In this document: positions 20,024 through 30,641 of the stretch, piece by piece
Layout of the letters: each line of letters opens with the position of its first letter
How positions within the stretch are numbered: position 1 is the first letter of the stretch
Origin: Collybia mongolica
Lineage: Eukaryota > Basidiomycota > Agaricomycetes > Agaricales > Clitocybaceae
DNA length: 64,000 bases
Assembly (NCBI GenBank): GCA_013420905.1
Contig: JAAXNY010000001.1
Coordinates: 1,736,001 to 1,800,000 of the forward strand
Direction: 5' to 3'
Notes under the pieces: model-generated
Told to the model about the DNA's origin: nothing
The model's input: only the letters and a program-made list of their open reading frames with translations
Database searches by the model: none
Made by a program: the position numbers and the translations under genes

Positions 20024-20498
20024 CATCAAAGGGGGAAAAGCAGACTCCGACTGCCCTCAAGCATATGCCTTCCAGATATCTGCGGCTTTGATATTTCGGG
20101 AGACGCATCCAAGTACCAATGCACCTATTCTGTGCTCTCTTGGGTGTAACAAGACTCACTGGAAGTATAACTTCCCCCAGCATCTGCGCGAGCATCACCC
20201 TTCATGGAGGCAACTTATCACTCCTGATTTCCTCACTTGCATTCAGAAGACAAAGCACTGGGTATTCCTGAGCAGAATCTCGTTGAATGGTCACCACCTC
20301 TACCTCTCAGTTCCTCCACCCCGAACAGGATCCGTGGAGAAAAGCGCATAGCACCGGGGTCTCCTAGTTGTCAAGGAAAAGAAAATGAGCCTTCGAGATC
20401 TAATAAAGCACCACGGCTCGATTATTCAGCCAGATCCTTGAGTACTATCATACTTGGAGACTCAGCTCGCACGCATCATTGCCAAAATGAATTACTAT

Positions 20499-23290
20499 GA
20501 TCACACTTGAAATATCATATCTCAACTCTATGAAATGCGAACGAGGGTGCCGCTTTCTTGGAACGGAAATATGTCATGCTTTAGCGGATAGCCTAAAATG
20601 GTAAGGCCCACATGTCACGGAAAACTCCATTGCTTGACTTGTGCGAGATCCAGAGATCGCACACCTCTTGAGTGGACCTATAAAAGATGCACGCGATCAA
20701 TAATCTATGATTATTGAGGGTGAAAAAAAAATTACGTACGGACGTCCACTATACAAACCAACGCATTCAATGCCTTTGGGCGGTTGGGCATTCCGCATCC
20801 AGCCATGTCCAGGACCGTAGGGAGAAATTAGTGGTCTGGGAGATGATAATGAGTAGGGTAAAAACCGTCAACTTAGGACAAAATCCTATCATCTAGCATG
20901 ATCTGGAAAGTTCAAACCTCCGCGGGTTACGCACTTTTGCTTCAATCTTCTGTGCCACTGATTCTCTTCAAACTTTGATGTATAACCGATGCCCTGATGG
21001 CGGGAATCAGAGTACGCTACTCTCTGTAGAAAATAGCTGAGTTGACTCAATCTCCCCTTATCAAACACGCACGACCCACCAAGGACAAGAGAAGCCGCCT
21101 TACCCATGTCAATGCACCACAACGCCTCGACTTGCCCAATATTGAATCGAGGGTAAGCATTTGATTTGCTCAAGTTTTGAAATAGAAAGTAATTCTTCAC
21201 GGTCTGGAAAGCCACTGATTTCGCACGGAGGGATAACAACGAAGTCGTACAGCCTCAGGATACCAACGACGGTATGACGCTGCAAAGGTAAGGCCCATAC
21301 GTCACACTCTCTACACCAATTCGATTGCTTATCCACCACAGAGCAATATATGCACTTTCCCTGCTGGGATCCATTCGCTGTATACACCTTTTCTTCATTT
21401 CTGTTAATAGTAGGTTTCCGATGGCGTGTGCCGACTAGAAACCCCTTTTTCATGGTTGTTGTCGTCACGTAGGGCTCAGAGTCTGATCAATCCCCCACTA
21501 GCAATGTGAGTGACTTGTAGGATTAATCTTTCCGTCGTTGCGCTTATACCAGAGAGAGTTTGGGTGGACGCCGAGACAACGTTCACTTGTAAGTTTCTGC
21601 CTTGAAGATGCCGAACTCCCATCATTCTAAGGCCTCATCTCACCTTTGGGTATATCTGGTTAAGACGATGCACCACGTCGCGGATTACTGTAATCGTAAT
21701 ATATATGGCTCTTCCCAACCTACCTTTTCCTTTAGTTCACTACCCCTTGGGATTCGTAGAGTATGTTTGCTCTGAACATGGTGCTATCTGACCGCTGACT
21801 CACAGGTTCTCTTCACCAATTATGGGTGTCCTTCTTGAACGATCAGCAGTCTTAGATACCAAAATAATCCTCCACCGTTGATCGTCGATGGTGGCGGGAT
21901 CTCCGGTGCATGTTAGGTCCTTCCCTGGGATAGGTTACAAGGATGACATGTCCCGTCGCTAAAAGCTCATTCATTTTTTCGTCGGAACAATGCAACAACA
22001 CCATCTGCAGGTCATTTTTACCACCCACCAAGCATTGTACCATTATCCCCGGGCCCCGGTGTAATCTAAATATAGATCCTTGCACGTCGGGCCTATTCTG
22101 TGCTGGAAACTGTGCTTCTGTTCCAGGGGAGGATGGTATAAAATGCATTTGTATGTTCTTCTGATTTCGGCCAGCGCGATCTGGACCTGGGCCGGGGATC
22201 GCGAAGCGTATGATACAAAAACAATCGATATATTGGCTCCCTATGTGGACCTACAAGCTGGGCGAGAATTACTCATGTATTTATGAGAACTGTGTACTTC
22301 GTCAGAAGGTACGATCTTTGAATAAATTAGGTAAAGAACTCCTCGAGGCAGCTGTCAAGAAGTTGTCGACATTAACCCCGCAAATCAGGAGAAGAAAGGG
22401 TCGGTGGGTTATTTAGACTATTTAAAGGGGCAGATCATCGCATGACCTCCTGGACTTCTATTCCCATCCTCTGCTCGACCGCGGTCCCCTCCAAACTTCC
22501 TCCGCCCCGGGACTGGCACTTTTGAGGGCCTGAATTTTTTCCTAGTGAGTCATTCGAATACTTATGCTCAACGTGTTTTTAAAGCCCGTCCAATACGGCA
22601 CTCAAGGAACATTCTTAGCAATGTCATCCTACTCCCATGCTCCCGCCTTGATCACACGGTAGCCACTAAAGTCCATGGTTGGCCCAAATATCGATACCTG
22701 AGAATCGGACACACAAACGTGATCTTTCTAGAAGACATGGAAGGGGAGATTAGGAAAAGATTAGGAGGCTGTCTTACCAATACTCAAGACCTTGAGATCC
22801 CTTAATTCCCTTTGTTGCTGTTCCATGCCTACTAACTATTTCTTGATGAGAATATTCTGTCACATTTTCTGCCATCATAGCTGAAGGATATTGAGACCGC
22901 CCCACAAAGGCTCTTATCAGGAATGGACGCTACAGATACCGTGACCTACTGTATGAAGGCCTACGATCTTTCCTCCGCCCCTATGACGTTTCCCCCCATA
23001 CGTGTACACATTTTCCAGTGCAGGCGGTATCCACCGAGTAGTGGTAAACTCGATTACCCATCCTTGGAACGGCTTCGCCCTCACACTAAAGGGGACTTAA
23101 TCTCGCCCACGATCATATGCATACGCGGTTTAAGAGGAGAATATGGACGATTCATGGTGTTCAAGTCATCCCGTAAGCTCTCCTGTTCCGACGATCATTA
23201 TCCTCTACCATTTTAGGTGCCTTAGGCGAATAAGGCCGCTGCCAAATCACAAGTATCTGATATGCTCCAATGTTCGATGTTTAGGCCGCG
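20499..23290. other. Gene-poor stretch, no recognised gene
   Basis: The best open stretch is 21109-21453 (-), ~114 residues from an ATG, with CIYC...WCREC and DVWALPLQRHT. A shorter similar peptide (DMWALPF) can be read near 20590-20640 (-), hinting at a decayed repeat. Other open stretches (21852-22148 -, 22545-22805 +) show no family I know. Confidence 0.3.
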
Positions 23291-23599
23291 GTATTATCTC
23301 TTCGTGCCGACGTAGCGCTTCATTCAGGTACAACATACTCGATGTCAAGAAGAGTCCTTCCTGGAGTCCTTCTGTTCCATCAAATGGTTTCTCGGCATCA
23401 CACTTTCCGAGTAGAGTATCTAAGTATTTTGATTTAAGATGATTACGTGGTAGGTATTATCTCATTGTGCCAAAGTAATGCTTCTTTTAGGTACAGCGCG
23501 CTCGATGTCAGGAAGAGTCCTTACGTTCCATCAAACTTCTCTCAGCATCAAAAACTCTGATGCAGATACCTAGACATTTTGATTTACGATGCTTACATG
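23291..23599. repeat. Direct tandem duplication of a ~150-bp unit
   Basis: Unit 1 23291-23450 and unit 2 23454-23599 share GTATTATCTC at the start, then GTACA-C...CTCGATGTCA-GAAGAGTCCTT, TTCCATCAAA, TCGGCATCA-like blocks and TTTTGATTTA-GATG at the end. Diverged, non-coding. Confidence 0.6.
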
Positions 23600-23816
23600 T
23601 ATTCACGGTCTTATAATCCCGGGTTTTCATGTGCTCTAGGCTCAATGTCAATTGCGTAGCCCAATGCGTGCGTGCAGGTATGTTATATATCTCTCGATGC
23701 GGCCTTTGGAACCCAAAAATACCTACATTCCCTCACAATAAGACCTGATATCTGTTTGATCATATAGTCACATAATTGTCATAGTCGAGTATAAAGTGGA
23801 AAAGTATTTTTGAGAT

Positions 23817-26287
23817 TTATTGTAACCTTTGAATAAATTGTTTCAACTTCAAGAAGTCGGGTGTGCCTAAACCAGTGACCTATAATGGAAACCGTATATT
23901 AGCACGGCATATGGTGAACTGAGAATGAGCCTCACCGGATCCCATCCCTGGGTTGCATTGAATCCTGAAAGAGCTGTGATTTTTACAGACGCAAATCTAT
24001 GCAAATCGACGGACCTGTCGTGTTGCATCCTGGATTAGAGCCTGAGATAATATCGTTAAAAGTGTTCGTTCCTAGACTGTAAATTAACGGGTTTATAAAT
24101 CCTAACGGTCGTTTCCCGTTAGAGATGCGGAAATCATTCAACAAAGTAAAAATTCCAGCAACAGTCTGTGAATATTTGATTTTTGTTACTGACGACAGAT
24201 TGAAAGGACTTTTCAGGCAGGCGTACCGGTGTACTGGCGCTTGTTCCCGTGAGGTGCCAAGGTTGACCGTTGAAGATGTACTGGAAATTGCATGCTTGGG
24301 CAGATAGGTCGGGGTATCCTCTCCCGTGCTTGCTGCGATATGACAAAAGTTAGCATGAATACTGCAACAATGAATAGAGACATACTTGTAAAGTCCATCA
24401 TGTTCCGTCCCAAGATCGCTAACGTACCTCGATACGTAGGGTTTTTGATACCATGCAGTATCGAAGTAACGTGAAAACCCTCCCCCCGAGAAACACCATG
24501 CAACTTCAGGGTCTATTTGCGTGGTACCTCCAACTGCAGTGATATAAGGGCACCTAGGGGGGTTATAAGCCCATAAAATGGCCAATATTATTAGGTATGC
24601 CTTACGTGGAAGGAAAGTGAGGCTGGAAGTGAACCCGGCCAGTACCATCATTGGAAATACACTCGTTATCCTTGCCGATATCGAAGCCAACGCTATATTT
24701 CCCAATATTTCAGCGTGTCATATTGTTTCCCACAGGCTGTGCATACCCAACGTCGCCCGTGGAGAAGAATAGTGTTGTCCCAATAAGGCCAAGCTGCCCA
24801 AACATGCGACAGACTGTGTTGGCATAATCTTCCGGTACCTGCCTCGCCCCTTCATTAAGAATAGTGCGCATACCATGATATTATTTACACACAAATTGCT
24901 CCTCTTCACTGTAGGATGTTGTGATAGTTTGGGGTATATCTTTGTGGGTTAAAAGGTATTGGATCCAATCCACATATGGTTCAACAGAATCTAAAGGGTT
25001 CTTTGGCTCGTTTGAGGGGCCGGAGCCGCCAATACTGTGCGGTGATCAGGTAAACGGAACTCCATTCAAATTGAGCTCACCTGTAAAAGATGTTCGGGGT
25101 AGGGAATGTCATTGCCATCGTGTATTGTATATCGAAGTCGGCCTTCATTAATAAGGTATAAACAAGGCACCACAATGGGAATATGGTCACTTCACCTCGT
25201 AAAACGGATTGCTCTGATCATCCCCTCCGCCATTGACTTCATCTGTGGTATAATATGGTGTGGGCATACCAGGGAGGAACTTTTCGAAGAAAAGCTGTAT
25301 TTTAAACCAAAAATTTCGGTGGTTATAACAAGGGAGAATATTACAAGGCACACCTTTAGGTCCGTATCGTTCGCATAGTAATTCCAATATGCAGTGACAC
25401 CCAGCTTGTTGATATCAGTGGCGGAGGGTACATAGCCAGCGACATGATATAGCTCTTTGAGACAGGCAGGAGTGATCCTATTTGGGTCCAAACACGAGGC
25501 GTTTGCTGAGGTAGTAACGTTTGGCACGGCCGCATATTGCAAAATGGGCTGAAGGAGGTTATTAGAAAGCATGTCGCGAAAGGCACCGATAAATGTATCC
25601 GATGGGGCCGTATTATCGTCGGGATAGACTCTAGATGCATTTAAAGAGGGCTTTGGAGTGCCGAAATACGTCGTTGGTGTGATGAGATCGATATGGTCGT
25701 GCAGTTCACGAGGGAGGGAGTAACTCATTGCCCGAACCACAATCTGGGAGGTGTCTGCATGTCGATAAACATTGTACTTGGTGTCAAACACTTCTTCAGC
25801 ACGAGCCACGGAGATGGGGAGCGTAAGCCAAACACCTCCCGCCGATTGATGAACAACGGTCTTGAGAGGGATTGCGTGAGACTCAAGCCACTCATCAACA
25901 ATTCGAATGGTATCTGGGCTAGGTGCAACGAGAGCTTCTGCCTCTGCTGAGGATAGGTGATGCCCGTACCTAATTGACCCGTAAGCGCAAAATGAGCGGA
26001 AAGTAACAAGATACGTGCTTTAAGCTTGTTGGATCGCTGGTCTCCATCAACGCAGCCGTAAGATCGTCGGTTCGCTCCGCCTTCAGCGCGATGCGAATTT
26101 TGAACATGAAATCAGCAGAAGCAGGGGACTCTAGTTCCCAGCCACGAGGTGTTGTTATCCACGAATGCTTTCGAACAAACTCTCCCCATCTTTTTGGAGG
26201 TGATGTAGAGGAGCAAAGGTGTGCAAAGATCACAAAAACCACGAAGATCCACATAGTAGTGATAGATGTATAGAGTGGAGTACTCAT
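23817..26287 (-). CDS. Sedolisin family (S53) tripeptidyl-peptidase-like serine protease
   Basis: Twelve exons reconstructed: 26287-26019, 25969-25354, 25294-25196, 25142-25081, 25034-24893, 24838-24747, 24692-24606, 24553-24386, 24332-24227, 24165-24015, 23964-23936, 23879-23817. All phases agree; 627 residues. N-terminal hydrophobic segment (MWIFVVFVIFAHLCSS, from an alternative ATG at 26254) is a signal peptide; then the pro-kumamolisin prodomain (AEEVFDTKYNVYRHADTSQ), then the catalytic domain. Catalytic Glu328 and Asp332 (YE-ADFD), oxyanion Asp425 (STGDVG), nucleophile Ser543 (GTSASTP), and the C-terminal calcium site (FNATQGWDPVTGLGTPDF) are all present. Intron 1 needs a GC donor (AA|GCACGT), since no GT donor keeps the frame. 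Expected role: secreted, acid-active exo-/endopeptidase that self-cleaves its propeptide. Confidence 0.88.
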
Positions 26288-26794
26288 GGGGCTGTGGGTA
26301 TTAGATAGACTATATAGCGTTTTCAGTAATCTAATCATTAAAGGAAGCTGTTCGATTGACAAACATGATCAGATTTGTGCGATACGACTTTGGTTACTAA
26401 AGGAGAATGAGATATATCCTTTGTGGCCTCTGCACAGATTGACATACTCAGAAATTGATTACCGATCTTGAAAATATTGGTGTGGGGTATGGCATCGGAA
26501 ACGACAGCTTGATGACTTGAAGTCAGCTCGACTCATGTTTGGGAAGGAGAGGTATCACTGTACGTGATCCGCATCGAGCCGAATTTTCGAAATCCGGCAA
26601 AGCGGCCCGGGCTGCGAACCACTTGTCAAAGTAGAGAAGTTGGAGAACGTGTTTGTTGGAGAATATGTCTGTAGGGGTTTTAGATGGAAGTGCCCTGAAC
26701 AGCGATGACAGTTTCCCATGTCAAGCTTTTACAGTTAAATGAAAAACCCCTCCGGAGTGACTGAATCTCCGGGAACTCATAATCATAGGTATGT
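26288..26794. other. Upstream region of the protease gene
   Basis: A TATATAG motif (minus strand, about 26309-26315) lies ~50 bp before the ATG at 26254 but only ~22 bp before that at 26287, favouring the inner start. Nothing else recognised. Confidence 0.35.
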
Positions 26795-27228
26795 GATTCT
26801 TGACGAAAACTATGTTGCGAACAGAGCAAACATGCCGAGCTCATTCCTGTCACCTGATATCAATATATCTGGGAGCACTGATTCTGATATTTGGATAGTC
26901 ATATCCTCCGAAAGATCGTCGCCTAATTCCTTATTAGGTGTTCTTATTTTCTGTCTTTGTAACCTTATCCCTCGGAGCTTATTCTATTGGCCCAGTCTCA
27001 ACCCCATTTCCAGCGACGAGAAAACGTGCACTAGAGCGGGGACTCAATCCTGTAATGATGCGATCTGTGGAGCCCCGGTGGCGGAATGCTAGTGTGTGTG
27101 AACATAGAGTTTACTGTACACGTTTTACATACTTTACACAATTTCCTTAGTTTCGAGCTCGAATTCGGTTTGATTTCCTTGAGACATCTTCCCTTAGTTG
27201 CTGCTGTACTTTGCTTATGTATCTGCAA
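26795..27228 (+). repeat. Repeat A, copy 2 (uninterrupted)
   Basis: Matches 3659-4094 in inverted orientation (about 85% identity). The conserved open frame (26739-27092) includes SSPNSLLGVLIFCLCNLIPR. Lies directly downstream of cystine-knot gene member 4. A third, shorter, degenerate copy is at 29040-29200. Confidence 0.75.
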
Positions 27229-27390
27229 AGTTTCAATTCTGGGAATATAACTATCTCTAGCCCTTATCGGAGAACGGGTGAACCTACATATCTGCACCTG
27301 GAGCCAGTTATTGGCACAGGTAACCACGCAGCCGCACTGATTCTATGGTCATTGAATCGCTCTCAGTGAATTTGGTGGCATGGGAGAGGA

Positions 27391-27744
27391 TTAACACACA
27401 TCGATATTGCAATAGCCCGAGCAACAGTCACTCCACTTAGCGCACTTGTCACCGTTTGCAAGGCAGGTGGTGCCATCTGCTCTGGTACTATTCTTCCTCA
27501 TACAACAATAGAACTGTTGAGTGGACATACACAGTACTAAGCCGTTTAACGTTACTGCTGCAAAGACACGTATGCTCACAATATCACTACAGATTCCTGT
27601 GCAGCATTGGCTACCTACAGTACATCCCTGACCGGTGGAGGTACACTGGGTAGATGGAGAGTCATCCAATAAATCATGTATAACGAGGGCTCCTGCGGAT
27701 CGAATAATGGCAAGCAGAGCTAGTGCGGGGAGCATGAATTGCAT
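27391..27744 (-). CDS. Secreted two-module cystine-knot-like protein (member 4)
   Basis: Exons 27744-27580 and 27513-27391 with a 66-nt phase-0 intron that contains no stop, so the frame also reads through it; predicted 95 residues after splicing. Signal peptide MQFMLPALALLAIIRSAGAL. Module 1 CTSTGQGCTVGSQCCTGIC, module 2 CLANGDKCAKWSDCCSGYC, both C-x6-C-x5-CC-x3-C, the second followed directly by NIDVC. Unlike members 1, 6 and 7 the final intron is missing, so the sixth cysteine of module 2 is in the same exon. Closest to member 1 (same CTSTGQGC start and CCM at the exon 2 start). Confidence 0.72.
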   Translation of the reverse strand: MQFMLPALALLAIIRSAGALVIHDLLDDSPSTQCTSTGQGCTVGSQCCTGICSDIVSIRVFAAVTLNGLVLCMSTQQFYCCMRKNSTRADGTTCLANGDKCAKWSDCCSGYCNIDVC

Positions 27745-28273
27745 TGCTGTTGAGTGGTAGTGTTACTCTGGACGACGGGGGATTTTGGGTTCGGTTTGGC
27801 GAATGGAACACTTCCGCAATTTACCATAAGTAAATTCATTGTGGAACATAGTCAGGGAAAGTCCAGGGATCGTGAAGAAGACGTACACATGCAACAATAC
27901 AGGTTCGCTAATTATAGACGCTTGATTGACATTGAAGCATCCATCCTGTATAGAGTGAGCACGGAACTGAGGCAACAACAGAACATCACGATCAGAAAAC
28001 TGTTCTATTGATCAGTTTGCACCCGAGGGTGAAGGAAATCAGTTAATTTTGAAGTTTTAAGTTTAATAACAGCTAAGTGTCTCTAAGTGGGTGATAAAAG
28101 CATCCATACATCCACCTACCTTGGCATTGAAACATCACAATGGGGCTCTCAATTTTGAGTCGTTCATGTTTTAAAAACATAACTAATTCACAAGTATTGC
28201 TGACATATTGAAAGCACCATGACAGCTTCAAGACATTTTCGGGGATATGAGGTCTCTGGAAATATCAGCAACA
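27745..28273. other. Divergent intergenic region between members 4 and 5
   Basis: 27786-27960 is similar to 29213-29350, and 28060-28190 is similar to 29880-29990: remnants of a duplicated block around these genes. No coding sequence seen. Confidence 0.4.
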
Positions 28274-28609
28274 ATGCAGCTCAAATTTTTGACCCTATTT
28301 ATACTTCCCGTATTCCCGACGCATGCTCCAATATATTTGCCACACCCGAAAATTACCAGAATTTGTTTGATGGCTACGCGTCCTGCCGATAAAGTAGGCT
28401 GCGGGAGCTCGCCTGACTGCTGCTCTGGTATTTGTAATGTCCAGGCAAGCTAGTTGTATTTTCTGCATAAAGCAACCAATCAGCATTGCGTTCTCAGAGC
28501 ACTGATGTGCAGAGCACAACCTCCTTCACAAAGCTGGCTGCTCTCCTTGGGGACATGGCTGTAGGACAAATGCCGCATGCTGCACTGACTGGTGTCACAA
28601 TTTAAATCT
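28274..28609 (+). pseudogene. Cystine-knot-like gene remnant (member 5)
   Basis: Exon 1 28274-28444 codes a signal-like start (MQLKFLTLFILPVF) and C-x11-C-x5-CC-x3-C, with a lengthened first loop. Its donor is CAG|GCAAGC, a GC donor as in member 6. Exon 2 (about 28500-28609) keeps CSPWGHGCRTNAACCTDWC but has TGA where member 6 has CGA (28503-28505), and the expected donor after CHN is lost. Using the other acceptor two bases upstream changes the frame and destroys the cysteine pattern. Judged a decayed paralogue of member 6. Confidence 0.65.
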
Positions 28610-29039
28610 AGACATCACATAGAGTTTCTCTGACATTTTCTTCAAGAGTACCAGTGCTGGTATGGCTTCCAAGCTTTCCAATCAGTCACAGGGCACAAGG
28701 ACTCAAGCCAGGAGAAAAGGTGGGGACTGTACAATGTATACTCAGTTGCAGATACGGTTGTAACTTGTGACATTGAACACCAAATTGCGACCTTAAATGA
28801 ATTAGATGACACGGTATTTTCTGTATTATCTTAGTCTGGAAGGTATCTTGTATATTCCGATTGGATAATACAGGGTCTTGGTACTGACCACTGCCATGAT
28901 GTTGATTACATATTTTAATTATAGGTCGTTGGTGGCTCTGTTCGGCTCGGGCCATGAGTAATGTCATTATTTTTGCTACTTTCATTAATTTGGCAAAATT
29001 GTCAGTGTACTCTAGTATGTTATGTTGCGTCTTTACAGC
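28610..29039. other. Intergenic, no recognised gene
   Basis: Nothing recognised. Confidence 0.3.
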
Positions 29040-29400
29040 TTTACTCCTCTAAGATCGATTCTATCGGTCCTGTATCAACCCCGCCTCGAGTAGTGAGAAG
29101 ACCTCCCCCTTGACTGGCCCGGGTCCGATCAAGGATGCAACTGATTAAGCCTGGGCGGCGAGCTGTTAAAGTGTCTGAACGTGAGATTTACTGTAAGCCA
29201 TCTTACATTTGGTGTCTGGTTCGGATGAATGTAATGGTCCCCACAATTTATCGTGGGTAAATTCATGTCGGATATGATCGGGGAAAACCCCGAGGCTGAA
29301 GAAGATGTACACTATTTATAGACACACAATTGACGTCGAATCATTCTTGCTGTCTGGAGTTGATATGCAGTTGAGAGAACAACCGAGCATCGCAACTAGC
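29040..29400 (+). repeat. Degenerate third copy of repeat A plus adjoining flank
   Basis: 29040-29200 resembles the last part of repeat A (TTCTATCGGTCCTGTATCAACC against TTCTATTGGCCCAGTCTCAACC-type match; TGAACGTGAGATTTACTGTA). It passes directly into DNA resembling 27786-27960. The ~0.6 kb that holds gene member 4 in the other copy is missing here. Confidence 0.5.
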
Positions 29401-30186
29401 ACATTTCTCAACGGTGAGCCAGATTCGCAAGTGCATAAGCTTGACACAGAAGCAAGTGATCGGATTCCGGTGATATGGTATTCACGGTGGCGTGAAAGGG
29501 GATTTTCTACCTGAGCAAAACTGAAGAAACTCATAGACCACAGAAGCATACATGACCCGGACCAGCGGACACGCCCCCGGAAACTGCACAAAATTCGATT
29601 ATTTTGTGTCCAGCTTGGACTCAGAACCCGTCATGAAGGAAAATACGACCTAATACCTAGCAAGGTGAAGGAATAATTTATGACTATCCACGTATTGAAC
29701 ATCATGAGCACCTTAAAACATAGTTGTATTGCACTCACCTTCCGGTTGCCTATGATTAGCCGGATTAGTCCAATGGTGGGCACTACCGTACAGATATTCA
29801 TGCGAAATCAAGCATGAGGCATCCTTCCATTTACTATTATTGACCAAAGAAGTTGTTCGGTTTGAATTTCAGCATGGCCAAGTGGCTCTAAGTGAGTACC
29901 AAGATAATCTTCAAGGACGACACACGCATGACCAGTCTAAATTAGCGTTGTGACATTGCAATGAGGCATCCAAAATTGGACTCATTTCTGTTTGTCAAAA
30001 GCTCAGATCTATTTCTCACCAGTCCTAGGCACCAGGACTATTTTGAGACGGTCTCGGAGAGGTGAGATCTCCGGAAAAACATCTGAACAACAGGACCACA
30101 TGTAAACGCCATGTCCAACTTCGTGAACGTCATGTGTCGAATTCCCAAATTAAACTATTGCTACCCGTATACGACAGGATAAAAGG
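29401..30186. other. Intergenic, upstream of member 6
   Basis: 29880-29990 resembles the region upstream of member 5. No gene seen. Confidence 0.35.
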
Positions 30187-30228
30187 TATATAAACGATGT
30201 AAAGAACAAAGAACTACTCCCAGAGCCT
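30187..30228 (+). promoter_or_regulatory. Core promoter of member 6, shared with member 7
   Basis: TATATAAA at 30187-30194, about 55 bp before the ATG, followed by AACTACTCCCAGAGCCT at 30212-30228. The same 17-mer is found in the leader of member 7 (33333-33349, minus strand). Confidence 0.6.
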
Positions 30229-30249
30229 CACCACACATATACAACAACG

Positions 30250-30641
30250 ATGCAGCTTAACTTCGCAACCCTTTCTATCCTTGTCCTCGGTGCATGCACC
30301 AGTGCGTTTGCCGCACCTGAACGTTACTACGAGTCATTTGGAATTTCTGCATGCTTAGCCGACAATTTAGGCTGCAGGAAATCCTCTGACTGCTGCTCTG
30401 GGATTTGTAACTTCCAGGCAAGCTTCATCATGGTTTCTGTTCAACACGCCTAACTAGTATTCCGTATTCTTAGCACCGATGCATTAGCCCCAACCCCTTC
30501 CGTGCACCCGACTGCATCCCTCCCGGCGAGGGCTGTACAACGAGCTCTCAGTGCTGTTCAGACTGGTGTAACCAGGTATGTTCCACGTTTTAATAAAAAA
30601 CATCGTTCTGATGTTTCGTATGAAAGAACCAATGTGCCTAA
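30250..30641 (+). CDS. Secreted two-module cystine-knot-like protein (member 6)
   Basis: Exons 30250-30417, 30474-30575 and 30627-30641; predicted 94 residues. Signal peptide MQLNFATLSILVLGACTSAF. Module 1 CLADNLGCRKSSDCCSGIC with its sixth cysteine (HRC) after intron 1; module 2 CIPPGEGCTTSSQCCSDWC with its sixth cysteine (NQCA, stop) after intron 2. Both introns are phase 0 (56 and 51 nt). Intron 1 uses a GC donor (CAG|GCAAGC), conserved in member 5; the nearest GT donor would leave only a 32-nt intron. Extracellular, disulfide-rich; function unknown. Confidence 0.75.

Larger units (their letters stand above)
17780..20498 (+). pseudogene. Zinc-finger-rich protein gene split by a KDZ element
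   Basis: Left part (to 18387): LQCPQCSKVFAEGSNVSS...HEHMQGSKCP, a Cys2-His/Cys finger; an intron 17963-18016; then CRICHKPVKDTDRQIHMGGH, a second C2H2-like finger; then after a possible intron ending CTTTCAG the start of a third cluster, YPCGTCGGPTTDGCQIRIK. The KDZ copy follows. Right part (from 20024): IKGGKADSDCPQAYAFQISA, CSLGCNKTHWKYNFPQHLRE, HHPSW, a frameshift near 20215-20240, then ALGIPEQNLVEW. I recall this layout (HxGGH finger, CGxCG, WKYN-P-HL) from uncharacterised Agaricomycete proteins. A TGA sits in front of the second finger. Dead through insertion, stop and shift. Confidence 0.6.

Noticed and set aside
23983..24705. Single 240-codon gene on the minus strand
   Set aside because: It runs through four introns of the sedolisin gene; the catalytic Ser motif GTSASTP lies in another frame and is recovered only by splicing.
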